DNA of 64,000 bases. It comes from Anseranas semipalmata (taxonomy: Eukaryota > Chordata > Aves > Anseriformes > Anseranatidae). The translations under genes were made by a program, and so were the position numbers. Numbering within the stretch: position 1 is the stretch's first letter; the number at the start of each line of letters is the position of its first letter. The DNA lies in contig VXAA01001497.1 of NCBI GenBank assembly GCA_013399115.1, positions 1,027,224 to 1,091,223 on the forward strand, given 5' to 3'. Shown here in pieces: positions 1 to 13,700 of the stretch. Under the pieces are notes generated by a model, which saw only the letters and a program-made list of their open reading frames with translations, searched no databases and was not told where the DNA came from.

Positions 1-447
1 CTAGCTTCACATTTTCTAGATAAATCACATTATCTATTAGTATGTTTTATTCTGTGTATAATGACCCCAGATACCAGTAAGCCTAGCCCATAAGGTGGTC
101 TGGGCCCTCTTTTTATAGTAGTCCTGCTATTTTTCACTCTTGTAGTGTACTTGCAACCTGTAGTATTTTTTTAAGCTTAGCAGTGAGATAATGGCTCTCA
201 TTTGCTTGGAGAGACTATTCCAGAGGTTACTGCTCATAAGGTAGCACACATGAAAAGGCAGGGTAAGACCGAGGAGATACATCTGTAGGAAGTTGTTCCA
301 ATATTTATTCTGTTCTCTTTCCTCTTACCTGAAGACTAAACTCATAACTTGTTTGTATGTATTAAATTTTTATTCTTTTCTTTTATCCCTTCAGATGCAT
401 GGGTTGTTGTATCTCCCACTTAAATCATTTCGTGGTAGGCATTGCAT

Positions 448-556
448 TGCAGATGCTCCTGGACACCCTGCTCTGGGTGTCCCTGCTTGAGCAGGGGGTT
501 GGACCAGATGGCCTCCAGAGCTCCCTTCCCACCTCAGCCATTCTGTGATTCTGTGG
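448..556 (+). mobile_element. CR1 LINE, 5'-truncated 3' end
   Basis: The terminal CR1 block is recognisable: a GAGCAGGGGGTTGGACCAGA-type stretch, CTCCAGAG, then CCCTTCCCACCTCAGCCATT. It ends in two ATTCTGTG octamers. Octamer repeats at the 3' end instead of poly(A) are diagnostic of avian CR1. Only about 110 bases remain. Confidence 0.85.
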
Positions 557-3500
557 CATTTAATTTAATTAGTTGACTCCTTCCTTGAAAATCTCATGTT
601 AATCGCTGCTGTTTTTTCACGAGTCTCCACAGCCTGTCAGTAGTTTGTTGCTGATTTAGCACGAGAAGCCGAATGCTGTGTGCGCAGCTGGAGCAGCGAG
701 CGGTGGGGTGAGGAGCGGCAGTCCCCTGACGAGCCAGGATGGCTGTTCTGCAGCTCAGAGCCTTCCCTGGCCCATGTCGCTGGCTAGTGGTACCTCCGAT
801 TTGGAGCACTTAGCCTGCTGATACAGCCACCTCCAGGTCTCTTCCAGCTTTATAGCTTTGCATGTTTCTTTCTCCCAGGGGATGGCTCCCACCCGAGCTG
901 CCTTCCCTCAGCTATAGCATCTTTCCAAGATGAGTTTTGTTTCCTCCAATTCCTCCTCTCCTCCCCTTGCCTGCACAGTCCCTGTGCAGGGTTTCTCTGT
1001 TCTTTTCTCTATGTGACTCCACTGTGGTTGTAACCATAGATAGATGTCATTGTCCTTGTCTTTGCTACATACTTCATTGCATTAGTGAACGGACAAAGGT
1101 TATGAGGGTGTTGGTAGGCAGAAAAATTTCGGATCTCTAATTCTCATTTCTCCGCCATCTCCTTTCTTTGAGTCCTGTTTCTCTGATCCCAACAGATCCA
1201 CATTTGGACTTTCCCAGTGTGAGCACGAGGTGGGGAACCAGGGTGAGGGCATGGTGATGGGGACATTTCTGGTATTGAGGAGTGGATGAAGGAGATGGCC
1301 ATGGTGTAAAAAAAAAAGGGGAGTGAGAAACTTCAAGCTGCACCTTCACTGCACCTGCTGAATGTAAAAACCCAGCTGCTCCCAGCTGACCAGGCAATAG
1401 CTACAGCCAAGTTAGCTGCCTTCTTCCTGCTCTTCTGCAAGGAGACTGAAACTGCTCTGCTTTCTCTACCAGTTTCTCTGCTATCATCTGTGCTTTTGTC
1501 ATTGTGAGAGCAGACTATGGCATTGATCTCCATCTAAAGTGTGCTTTGCTGTCTGGAGGTGTCTCTCCAACAGAGAGAGCCTAAGGCAACCATGCTCCTG
1601 GACTAGGTTCCTCTGGTAAGTGCCCAAAGCCATGTGGGGCAAACTCCCCATAGCTGAATTATGTACCGTTCTTAAGAACATTTTGCTGCTAATACTGTTA
1701 GATTATGGTGAAGAATTTCTGTGTCCCACTTCTAAAACATAATGAATCTATCCTCTTTCCCCCTTCAGGCACGTGCGTTCCTCTCCCTCTGGAACTTTCC
1801 ATTAGTGGAAAAATTTGTTTATAGCTATTTTATTTCAATATGGTTTAATATTCCCTGTCCTCTCCGTCCAACAAAATGAATTTGTCGGTATGATTTAGTG
1901 TGACAGTAACTGCTTTAATACCTTTTGCTGAATCCTCCCTGTGCTGAGACACTGCGTCAGGTGCTTTCTTTAACCCCTGTTTGTAGGGTGTCTCCACAGC
2001 CTGTCTAACAACCAGCCTTGGATGGACAGACTCGCTGTCTGACCGACCTAGTGGTGCGATCCTGCTGGTGCTGTGGGTAGAAAGGATGGTCACACTGGGG
2101 CTCTAGACAAGGCCAAAACTCCTCGAAGGCTTAGGTAAGGTCTGGCATGCCTGCAAAATTAATTGGCTTGCATGGCAGCTGGGCAGCTCCCAGTATTCAC
2201 CTGGCTCTTGAGGAAGGGGCTAGTGACAGCAGAGGGAGAGGAAGGGCTTGTGCTTGTTTTGCCATTGGCTGTACCTTACTTTGGTAGAGGGAGGGAGTTT
2301 TTTAATTTTGAGAAACTGCATTTCTGGATTTTGACAATTATTTTCTTAGGTGATGTGGCTGCTAGCAGGCATTTCCTATTCTTTTTGATGTGAAGAATAC
2401 AACAAACCCTTGCTATCCCAGACCAGCTTCTAGAGAACTGGTGTCATTTTAAATAAGTTCCCATGGAGAAAAATAACTTCTTATATCTTGACAGCTTGCT
2501 TCCACTGAAGTTAATGGTTAAGCTCCCAGCAGCTTAGAGAAAGTACCTTTATTTCTAAAAGCTGCATTGCTTGAGTGGGAATCAAGGAAAATCTTGTTGT
2601 CCTGCTCCATCAAATACGTGGGGACATAGATTGCACTGGGCTGGTTCCTGACCCACACAAACGTAAGCCAAATAGAATTTGCATGAGAATACATTTCTGT
2701 AAAAGACCGATTTCTCTCTTTACATTTTAGCTAACAATCAGCATTACTCTGGCAAGTTGTGACTTAGTTTGCCACTGCACAGAATGAGAAATTTTACGTG
2801 TTGTGAAGGCCCTTTAAAATACTGGAGTAGAAAGATGCTTGCAAAACTGAGCAACTAATTACACTTTATGGAGTTTATTCTGCCTTCAAATGGTCGTGTG
2901 TTACTGCCAATAAAAATAATGGGAATTATGTGCATACACTGATGAAAGAATGTACATGAATAGTTTATATTTCAGTCTATTGAAATGACAGACCTCTAAT
3001 TTTTCTCATTGACTGAAAATAGGAGCTATAAAGACAAGAATAATTTTATATATATATTAATACTGCAAGCACATCTGTGAATTTTATTATCAAGCAAATG
3101 ACCATGGAGAACGCCAGCTCTTACATTTTAGTAATTGGCAACATTCTGCTTTATTTTTTTGCCTTAAGATAGAATAAAATTGTAATTAACAATGTTTAAC
3201 TGACCTAAACATCACTGTAAAATGTATATTGTTCAATAAAAATGTGGTGCACTTGCTGGTATATAAAAGCAGGGCTTTTTAAAGCCCCGAGACTCTGTTT
3301 TAAGAAATTTTGTGAGTATGCCTTGTTTAGAAATTATTTTTAAAAAATAGTAACAGCTAAGGACACACAGTACAAAAACTTTTCTCTTCCAGAAGGAATG
3401 ATGCTAACGTTTAATTGTTTCAAAGTACAAGAACATTTGTTCTGGTCTGTAAGATGATAATATTGGCTTCTTTCTCAGGTTGTTGCAAGCAAGTTCAATG

Positions 3501-3667
3501 CATTTATTACTTACATGTTTTATTTTATGTTCCTCCTTACATGTTCCTCCTCTATCTTTGCTTCTGAGGTATACTAACAGCACTAGCTAAATAAGGAACG
3601 GAAGCCTTTCTGTATTGAAAACTTGCATGGACCAGAGCTGGTAGCTGCACTATAGTGAATCTGAACT

Positions 3668-3742
3668 ACATTTCATTCCTTTTCCGATGAGGAAAAAAGC
3701 TATTTGATTTCACCATACCACAGAGCTAGTAGAACTTAATTC
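3668..3742 (+). repeat. Possible MIR-core relic
   Basis: GATGAGGAAAA, followed about 25 bases later by CCATACCACAGAGCTAGTAG, resembles the MIR SINE core (gatgaggaaa ... aggtcacacagctagta). It is short and diverged. Confidence 0.35.
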
Positions 3743-4643
3743 TTGTTTGTATGGCAGTAATATAAGCAGGAAGTGATGAGTGAAATCAAGATGTGCTGAT
3801 ATAAAGCTGGAGTACTGGAGATCAGAATCTTTGTTGATTTATGTTGCAGTATAATGGAAAAGAGTTGGATTCATTGCAGCCACACAGCCACACTTTGTTC
3901 ATTTAAGATTATTGCTTTCAATTAGCAGAAAGCAATACTGTCCACCTTTTCTTTTTCCTTCTAATAAACCACAGCAGCCTTTCCATCCCTTTGGCTCATT
4001 CTGTTCAAGATACAAAAACTATGGAAGAAACTATTAACATAGATCATTACCAGGGATTCATCATCTGGTTTAAACTTACAGTTGGATACATGGGAATAGT
4101 TCTCTCATTTGTAGTTTCTATACATTTTATCTTTACTTAAATTGTTGTAGTTATACGACACATTGTATTTCTTTCCTTGAACAGCCTGTGCTAATTTTTT
4201 CTCTTCCATGCCCCCATCCTTCTTTTCAGTCCATCCCACCGCTCCAAAAGAAAAACAGGGCAGTGATTAACCTGATCTCCCAGTTTGCTAGAGGGAGCAC
4301 AACAGCGATAAACTCATCCTTTTAGCAGAAACTGTGATTGAGGCAGTAGTTCCGTGCCAGTTCCATTGCCTGAGATACACAGAAAACGAATTTACTCAAA
4401 GCTGAAGTTGTATATTCCTCAGTGTGGCTTGGGTACCAAGGTCATCTGCAGCCTTTGCTCTTTGCATTGTCATTTGGAGCCACCTGCAGGCAGAGAATAT
4501 AATTCTAGCAAAAAGGAAGAGGATTTTTGTCACACACGATTTGGGAGGCTGCTGTGATCATGAACGAGTGCAAAAATAGGCATTTTATTCATAACCCTAT
4601 GATTCTGCATAAATGTTGTTTTTTAATCTGCTTTGCTATTTAG

Positions 4644-4725
4644 GCATGGATGCAATATCTGTATCACTAGAAGAAAATATTGGAAAAGAGGCTGTGATCT
4701 GTGAGAGTAAAGTCTGTTCGCACAG
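4644..4725 (+). CDS. MOCOS: MOCOS exon, first in window (MOSC region)
   Basis: An acceptor TTTAG at 4639-4643 precedes the exon, and the donor GTGAGT begins at 4726. The exon opens with the last two bases of a glycine codon, reads Met-Asp-Ala-Ile-Ser-Val, and ends after two bases of an arginine codon (SKVCSHR). The SKVCSHR then TYDCGE arrangement across the next junction matches the vertebrate MOCOS order. The exon is 82 bases, too short to stand out as an open frame on its own. The call rests on phase agreement with the next exon and on the family order. Confidence 0.88.
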
Positions 4726-7700
4726 GTGAGTGAGAGCAGAGAGGAATCCAAGCCCAAAATCGCTGCAATGACACTCAGAACATGATCAGGTAGACACTCA
4801 GGGGCAAACTCATTTAAAGAAAGAGAGGGAAGGTGGAAAGTAATAAATGTTCAATAATTTAGGGGGCCAGGAGAAGAAAGATTTAGATAGGTAATTTGGT
4901 ATGTGCAGCATGTCTAGTAGAAAACAGCAAATAATAATAAAAATGAAAAAGGAAGGGAGTGTGCACTGCAAGAGACTGTGATGATTTGACACTAACTTGA
5001 ATAAGAGAGATCTTTGTTTTACTTGCTCCAAGGATGAGAAAAGGGAAAGGTGTCCCCAGTTACTTCCAAATGCCAACCAGGGGCCTCATCAGGACTCTAG
5101 ACTAAATTCGGTTCATTCATTTGACAGTGATGCTGGCAACTTTGCCCATTTTATGCTGCACTGATTCAAATTTGCTAGAACCCACTGAAGTTATAGACAG
5201 CTTTCTATATTTACAACCCTTTTTAATTTGTTTTGACCACCCTTGTTGATCAGTGTAAGTTTCACCTTAACAAGCTCGGGAAGATTGCAGGTGAGCATGT
5301 GAAATAACATTAACTCTAAATCAAAAGACATAGCACTTCAGTGAAATATAACATTATGAATAAATTAATTTCCTATCAGTGAACTTAAGTGTTTATCCAT
5401 CATATTTTCTAAGTACTTCCCGGTCTCATTAATTTTTCTGAGTGGCAGTGTATCAAGTGCCTTCCTAAAGTACATTTGCATTATCTACTGCATTTCTTTT
5501 CACCCTGTCTCTTGGTAAGTCCAACTAAAAGAGCCATTTACAGGTTTATTTATTCTTTTAACCAATTCTTTGTAACTGTCTACATTTGCTTCTCTGAGGG
5601 TAACGTAAACAAACCAGCAGAAGTCCTGGCCATTTTCCCCATGGAGCCATGGAGGAAATAGTCTTCTCCTTGTTTTCTACTAGCTATTCAGATGATAGAG
5701 GGGATCTTTTCCTCAGAAGTGTGTTTTCCTCAGGTAGTGGAATTCATCCAAGAGTCATTTGTTTTAACCATCTGTCCCACTTCCCTTCATGTTGACTCTT
5801 CCTTAGCCTCCCCATGGTTAGCCCATCTATTACAGGCCCTGCTGTAAAATAACCTAGGTTATCTGTGTATGTAATTTGTTGCCAAATTTGGGGACGAGAA
5901 ATGAGAAATAGGAATAAAACAGTGCTTTGGAGTAGCACAGAGAGGAGGTGATTTGTGGTTTGGGGTCTCCTCTGCAAAGTGTCTGAGGTGAGCAGTGGGA
6001 CCAAAAGTTAATAGGCTTTTATTCAAAAGAAAGTGCTACTGAAGGTATTCTCCGCATATTAATTCTGCCTCTGATTTCACCAGTTCTGTTGGTGTAAGTG
6101 GTTACTCTGAATTTACGCTGAGGTAGCACGTGACATAAAATCTGCAACAAGTGGTATGAGGAAGTTTAACTTGACAGCAGCCACAAAAGTTTAACGAGGC
6201 CGAGTTTCCCTTGTGAGGCATCACATTGATACACATCAGTGGTAGTATTCATCTCAACAGGCGTTGTCCATCAGCAAGTGCTGCTCACGTTGGTGGGACA
6301 GGGCTTTTTAGTATAACATCTATCAGTGGGCAGATGAAAGTAGAAGCTAGTGTTAATATTACTGATGTTGCAGAAACCCTAAATGCTCAGGGTTAGTACT
6401 CTGCTGAAATAGGCAGAGCCTGCTCTTTGACAGGCCACAATATTAAAGGGGTCAAGGTGACGATATCAGTAGTAGAAGAAGACTAAGGAACAGTTAAAAA
6501 CAAGGTGAACTGAGCCTGTTGTGGGTGAATGTCTGTATTACATCCCTTGGGTTCAATATTCAGACTTGAGCTGTCCTTTTTTCTTGTTCTGTGAATTACC
6601 TAGCTAGAGGGACCAGCTGTAATGCACTGAAGCTAAATGACATGATAGTGAGATGAGTGGGGAACTCAAGGCGGACAGCAAGTAAAATCTGAGAGGACTA
6701 TGCCCTCCTTTATAAATTGTCCAGCATGTGCCAAATGAAATGTAATATTGACAGATGTAAAGTAATACTCGACAAAAATAAACACAAACAGAAAATGAAT
6801 AGAATTGAGCTACGACAGAAGGACTTTGAAAAAGACCTTGAAGAGACAATGGTCCTTGCTCGGAAAATGGTCTGACAATAAGGGAAAGCCATTTGAAAAC
6901 CTAGGAGTCCTGAAATACTGAAACCACATAGTGACATTTGATGAAATATTTAGAATGCTGTGCGTCTCTAGCTCAGCCACTGTGACTCAAAAGAGTAAAC
7001 AAATAAAAAAGAGGTCCAAATTTTCATCCTGATTTATACAGTATTGAGCCCTGGCAGGCAGCTAGAGGCAGTTGGCTCAGCAGAAAATTGAAATACCCCT
7101 AGCACCTCTGTTTGTGTGAGAAAAACTATTTGGGGAATTTGTTTTACATGTACTGTCACCATGAAAGATTCATGCCTTCTCATCAGCTGCCTTCTCCCTA
7201 ACACAGTGACCAAAAAGGACACAAGAACCACTCACCTCAGATTATGAAATCTCATGTGGAGATTCACCTTTTGGTCCCTGTTTCTTGCCACAGTGCCTGC
7301 ATCTCATGGTACCAGTGTTTCATTTCAGCTCTAAGACGTCACTGACTAGAAGCAGCTGGTGGGCATCTGTCCAGTCTCAGAGTGGCAAGGGGGATGCCAA
7401 GCTGCATCACAATCAAAATTTGGAACAGCAGCTGAAGACATATCTGATCCCTGCAGGATTATAAAATGTCTTGATTTCACTTTTCCTGGCTTTCTACCTG
7501 AGAAAGTCAATTGAGCCTACAGAACATTTCATAAAGCCAAGCCACTTCCTCTTCCAATCCTACAGCTTAGCATCTTTTGCCATGAGGAACTGTTTTCTTG
7601 TTTCACAGAGCAGAGGGTCACCATACAGATCAGCTTCTTTGGCTGGGTAGGACAGCAAAGGTGAGCATAGGACTGCTGCTACCTCACTTTCCTTACCACA

Positions 7701-10700
7701 AGAATCCTGCCTAGAATTTGCATTCCTCTTACCTGCTTATGCCATTAATAAGTTAGATATCAGTCAAAACTCCTTTTGTAGTCAATAAAGAGAGTTAAAC
7801 ACTCCTGGAATGAGAGTCATCCCATCTTGAGGTCTAATATAGAGGGAAAGTACTTATCTCTTTCAATTTTCCGTGAGGGGAACCCAGACAACTAACTAAA
7901 ACTAGAAGCCCAGGTTTTAGAATATTGAAGTTAAGATTACTCTGGGCTGAGGATGCTAATGGCAAATAGGTCTTATCTATGTCCTTCCTGAAATGAGAGT
8001 GGTGATCTGAAAATCCTTCTACTAGAGCTTAGATCCAGGTAAAGAAAGCAGATCTATCAGCAGACTTGCATAACTCACTAGACCAGTTACTAGTAATGGG
8101 AACCATCTTTAAGTAGACAAAAACTGCTTCTTGGGCTCTGCTAGTAGAGCCTTGTTTTAATGTGGAGTGTCTGTATTAACAGGAATTAAATTAGGGAATG
8201 AACATCATTGTACCTGATGGGACCATAAAAATTACATATAGTGTGGCACTGTGGGGCAATCTTAAAGTCAGCTCAGATTAATCCTCTTTGTCTTAGTAAA
8301 AAGCACAGACCAGTGAGTAACTTTTTCATAATACTGCATTGTAATGTTGTAATACAGACTACCAGTTAGCTGTACTTCAGAGTCAGTGTTTTGAGCATTA
8401 CAATTATATAATCCTTTATTCCACAATAATTATATAATACTAAATTAGATCTCATGAATATTAACTTCAAGACTAACAGCATAAAGTTAACGAAATTGGG
8501 AAATAAAATTATGCAGAACTTCACATCTCTGTTTTATCACTCATCAGATGATATGGATTCTGTATTTATATTGAAAGAAGCAGAATAAACATTTTTGTCA
8601 TTTGTCTTCAGTTTTGCAAATCAGTGTTTTGGCAGTCAAATTTTGTTAAGTCCCTCCTTTCTTATGATAGGGTAAAAACATATGACTGTGGAGAAAGAAC
8701 TGCTGGCTGGTTCTCTATGTTTCTTGGTCGTCCGTGTCGCTTGATAAGACAAAGTCGAGACAGGAAAAACAGCGTGCAACATAAAAATACAAAAGGTTTG
8801 TTGTCACTCTTAAAAAAAAAAAAATTGTGGTTCCTCACTTAGTAAATATGGAGTCATGGATTTCACAATGAGTATAAAATTACCCTGATAAAGAGTGAAA
8901 TAGTTATGCAATATTGATCTAGTAGGCTTCTAAGGGTACATTTATACCCAAACTGTGCTTATGTGCTTTCTTATATTTGGTGAAAATGTACAAATACCTC
9001 AGTCTTTTTTTTTTTATCATCACTACCATGATTTTGTCTGGAAATTCAATGATCATTTTGAAAAATGATCATGAAAAATCTGTAAACAAAGAATTTTTTT
9101 AATCCTAAATTTCATTATAAAAGCAATGAAATTGAAAGAGCTTTGGAAATCCATAGCTATTGCTGTTGTAAATTATTTTACAAAATTGTTAAAGTCTCAG
9201 CTCTATCTCATTTTCTGAATGCATTATATCATTATGATTTACAGTTCTGAGGGGATTCTTGGAATTTTTCCTCAGTGTCTGAAGCCCGATGAAAAACTTT
9301 TTAATAAGAGGTCAAAGGAAAGATGAGGTGAAATTGCTAGCATAATCTTCCTGATTCTTAACAATCATTTTATAATGTTGGATTGATTTTTTTTTAGGTC
9401 TGACATGTGCTACAAGCATCTCACTCTCTCTTGTTAATGAAGCACAATACCTCCTGATAAATGTAGCAAGCATTCTGCAGCTGAAAGAACATATTTCTGC
9501 AAGGTAAGATCCTTCTGTCTTCAAATGTCTCTCAGTCATCTTGGATTCCAGCATCGTGCGAGAAGATACCAATACAATTGTTTTATCTAGAAATTTAGAG
9601 ACAGTTACTTTTCAACACTGAAAAAATATATAGGTACTAAGCTGCTATAATTACTCATTCATGAATTACTTCTGAAAACTTGCGTTAAATGCCTGAACAT
9701 AACCTGCCTGCCAGTCATCTTTAGGAGAACCTAAACAAAATTCTTGTCAAATGATCTGGTGGTAGGAGAGTGTTAGAAATCAGCCAATTTCTGTTTGTGG
9801 GAAGAACACACATAATGAGTTTTCCTCGACATAAATAATCTGTTAGATGAAAATGTAAGGTCTTGCTACTTACTGAAATATTTCTTTCCTATGGGAAGGA
9901 ACACACACACAACAGAAATATTTTAAAACTATTTGCAGGACTGTATTTATTTTGTTTCTTTATTGAATTTTACATTACTTGTACAAAAGTGTGAGATAAG
10001 GGCAACAAATGAAACATTTGAGCCAGCCCAGAGTTCAAAGATAAGGAACCCAATACTAACTAGATTTTGATAAGCTGACCATGGAGAGTTGTTGTTTCTA
10101 GTATATAACTGAGGACATGCTCAAATTCCACAGAAAATCCTTCCTAAGGGCCTCCATCATAGCTGTGAACCCACAACCCATGTGTTTGTTTCTGAGCTCA
10201 TGTTCCCCTTTCCTTGTCTCACCAAACTATCCTGCCTCTGCTTGGAGACATCTCTCCTTAAGGTCACCCACCCAACATGCCCCCCTGCACTGAAATCCCT
10301 GTTTAGAGTTATTCCTATATATATAGCTGTGGGAAGATACGTATATAGCTTCAGGGTTTAAAACCACTGACTGCATTAAGCACCACTACAGATCATCTTG
10401 CATTGCTTGAGGGTTTTCTTTCTTTAGGAGGAGACAGTTGGGCAATTTCAGCATATCATGGCAGTGTCCTTCTGGGAAAAATGCCTGGCAAAAGTTTGAA
10501 TTGGTCCATCTCTCACGTGTTTTGACTACCCTTTCTCAGTGATAATTAATGCTGTCTTTAGAGGCTTGACTGTCTGGTTTACATCTCCTTAGCCGAACAA
10601 TGCTTGCAGGCATCCCTTACTCACAATGGGCATTTTCCATGGTGAAACCCAGTGAAAAGAAAGACCAGGTGCAAAGAAAAAGAGTAAGGCACCAGCTGAA

Positions 10701-13700
10701 GCAGCAAGTGATGATGAAGGAGGACAGGGAACTTTGAAACATGCAGTGTCAGATGATCCACTGTTTTTGCACCTAATATCTTCCAGTGTTCCTCCCAGTA
10801 CAACTGGGTTTGTAATTTCCTTTTTCTCAAAGGAAACTCCAGATGTGACTGGAGCTGCCATTATGCCTGAGAAGCATCTCGCTTCCCACTCTGTAGCACA
10901 GATTGGAAAACTTCTCCCTGTTTTGCCATGCAGTGCTTTCTCAGAGTGCTGAGGAAATTAATTGAGCATCATACAATCACAGAACCATAGAATGGTTTGG
11001 GTTGGAAGCGACCTTAAGGGTCATCTGTTTCCAACCCCCCTGCCATGGGCAGGGACACCTTCCACTAGACCAGGTTGCTCAAAGCCCCATCCAGCCTGGC
11101 CTTGAACACCTCCAGGGATGGGGCATCCACATAATATACTGCATCATCATTCTGCACTGCCACTGAATCATGGTGTACAAACTTTCCAAATACTGAACCA
11201 TGCAATAAATATTTAAGAATCTGCACATAGGGGTCTTTATTAAATGGCTTTCTTTTTTAGAAAGTATTAGTTAGCTTCTTGGCATGTGGGTTTGTTTTTG
11301 TTTAATGGAAACCTGCTAAGATTTATAGAACCCTTTCAATCTTTTGTTGAGTTTTAATAGTTTCTCTTTGTTTGCATCTTCTGTAGTTAGTAAAAAATTA
11401 ATCTTCCCCTTTGCACTTGGCTCTTGAGAGGTGATCTAAAACAGTAACAGCAATTTAATTAAAAATTAGAATGTAACATACTCTTGGAGAACTACATGTA
11501 TAATGGGACATCTATCTCTGCTGTTGCTGTTAGAGGCCACCTCTGTGAAAATCCCCATGGCCTGGGCTCATGCTCAAATGTTCTTGATAGAAATACTCCC
11601 CTGAAGGTGCAAATAATCTTTTTCAGGTTTGCCTGCTAAAGATATGGAATGCTTTCTGCATTGCAGGGCCCACTGCTGTGGAAACTCCTAAGTACTCAAG
11701 CTAGCTTTGGCAAATTACCTTGATTTTCACAACAGATCCTTGCTGAGATTTGCAGGATGAAGGTACTTCTATCCAACTGATTCATGTTTCTAGGGAGAGG
11801 AAATAATGGGATTTCACTCAGATACATGCTGCCAAGTAGTTACAAGCAGTTCTGAAGGCTGGGGATAGGTGTGGGAGAACTGGGGTATTTTGGAGGTGAG
11901 CCTGAGCAGGTAGAGGGAGAGTAAGAGTGTGGGCATTGCAATCTTGGAGGAGCAGCAGCAAGGGCTAAAAGTAGAAACTAGAAGTAGTTTTTAGCAGCTG
12001 GTTTAGGGTGCTGTGGGCCCTGCTCTGAGGTTACTGGGGCTTTTGATGCCCCCATTAATACTGGCTTGGGTGGCAGGCAGTTGTATGTCACAAAATGCAT
12101 TCAAAGCTCTCTCTACACAGCACCCAAACTCCTTTCTGCCAGGTCTCATCACAGTCCACAGCAAAGTCAGGAAGCAAAACAGTGTAACTGAACTTGTTCA
12201 TGACTAACCGCTATATTCTTCCCTGTTACTCTCAGCATCAGCATAGTCTACACTTTCCTTTGTCTCCTGTCTACTGCAATCATGGTAAGCTGTGTCTCAG
12301 CCATGGATTGCTTGTGGGATCTCTAGGGAAAACTTGGAACCCTTCAGCTTCCCACCCCACTTTCCACCCCCAGGCTCCTGGAAGCCTTGTGAACAGCGAA
12401 AGCTTGTTGGAGCCAGGGTTGTGTGGTTTGACTGAAAGGTGATTTATCCTTATGCACATTTGTCTGCTAAAGAAAATCATCCAGACTATTTTAAATAAAA
12501 TCAAGCTCTTCTTTCGCCTAACAGACTATTCTGCCAAGACTGTTTGACGTGAACAGTTTTCCCTGTGCTTTGATTTTGCATGTTTTTCCATATTTTAATT
12601 AAAACACAAATTTTAAACTGTTTGTCCTTACTTTTTTAAAACTTTTTTTTCCAGAACAGAAACCTCTTTTCACTACTTTCCCAGGTTTCTGTCTCTGCTG
12701 GAGGGTGTCGTATCCACAAGTTGTCAGACCACAGCTGATAGAACTTTGGAAGTTGTTCACGTCCATCATAGCTAATGCAAACGTAAATGTTCTTCCCCAC
12801 TAACAACAGTGCTCAGAGAACCTCCCTTACAAATTTTAGGGCTGTCCTTTGTTATGGTTCTGGTAGGATTCTCCTTTAGAAGGAGAGGGAAGAATGACAA
12901 TTCAAAGGTGCAGGTAGCTTTCTGATATTTGTATGCAGTCTGCTGCTCTATCTCCCTCATATATGTTCTCAGCACTGACACAAATCTACACTCTGGCAGT
13001 TCAAATGCTTGTAAAGAGGTGGAGATATCTCCACACAGAGATTAATTTTTTTGAAAACACCTGTCATTTGGTGCAATCTGCTGCAATCTAAAGGCAAATA
13101 ATAATAAAAGGAATGCATTTGCTTATGAGATGCCTTTACTGGCCTTTTTCACCTTCAACATCTGCTATTTTTGTCCCGTTTGCTACGGCAGCATATGCAA
13201 AATATGCTTGTATTTGCTTTCTTTTTAGAAGCATTTAACCAGCTTAGTCAAAAGATCTTTTTATTTGCTACCATTATCCTTACATATAACTAATAAGGAA
13301 ATTTTCTCATATGCATTGTTTATAATTGCCACTCCGCATGCTTTCCTGCCTACTTTACAGTTCCAGGTTACAGCCCTGAAGAAGCCGCCTAGATGATTAC
13401 AAATTCTAGTCAAATATCTTGTGCCTTCTTTAAAGCTTTTCTAATAAAACTTTGTCCAAGTTATTCTGGAGAAACATTTGATGAATCCTATTAGCCACTA
13501 GCTTCTTACAGCACAAAAATCTAGTGCAGAACTAGTGCAGAACTCATTAATAAAGTTTGTATTTTCTTTTCCATTGTGATCTCTGTGATACAGGTTGGAA
13601 GACCCATTGGAAATAGAGGAATTAATCCAACGTTTCCGTGCCAACATTGTCATCAGTGCACCCGAGTCCTTTGAAGAAGAAGAGTGGGCTGAAATTTCAA

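Larger units (their letters stand above)
1..4643 (+). other. MOCOS intron sequence upstream of the first exon seen
   Basis: I looked for the preceding MOCOS exon (family block YDRSWMVVN, then LSQKQEPRLCL) and did not find it, so this stretch is taken as intron. It holds a CR1 3' fragment at 448-556 and a possible MIR relic at 3668-3742. The remaining short open frames show no family resemblance. Confidence 0.6.

Noticed and set aside
8624..8842. 72-codon open frame as a small gene
   Set aside because: Its middle is a MOCOS exon (8671-8795) with acceptor and donor. The ends are intron read-through.
9049..9072. Perfect 11-bp hairpin as a microRNA precursor
   Set aside because: The stem is too short and the loop too small for a pre-miRNA. 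AT-rich palindromes are common by chance.
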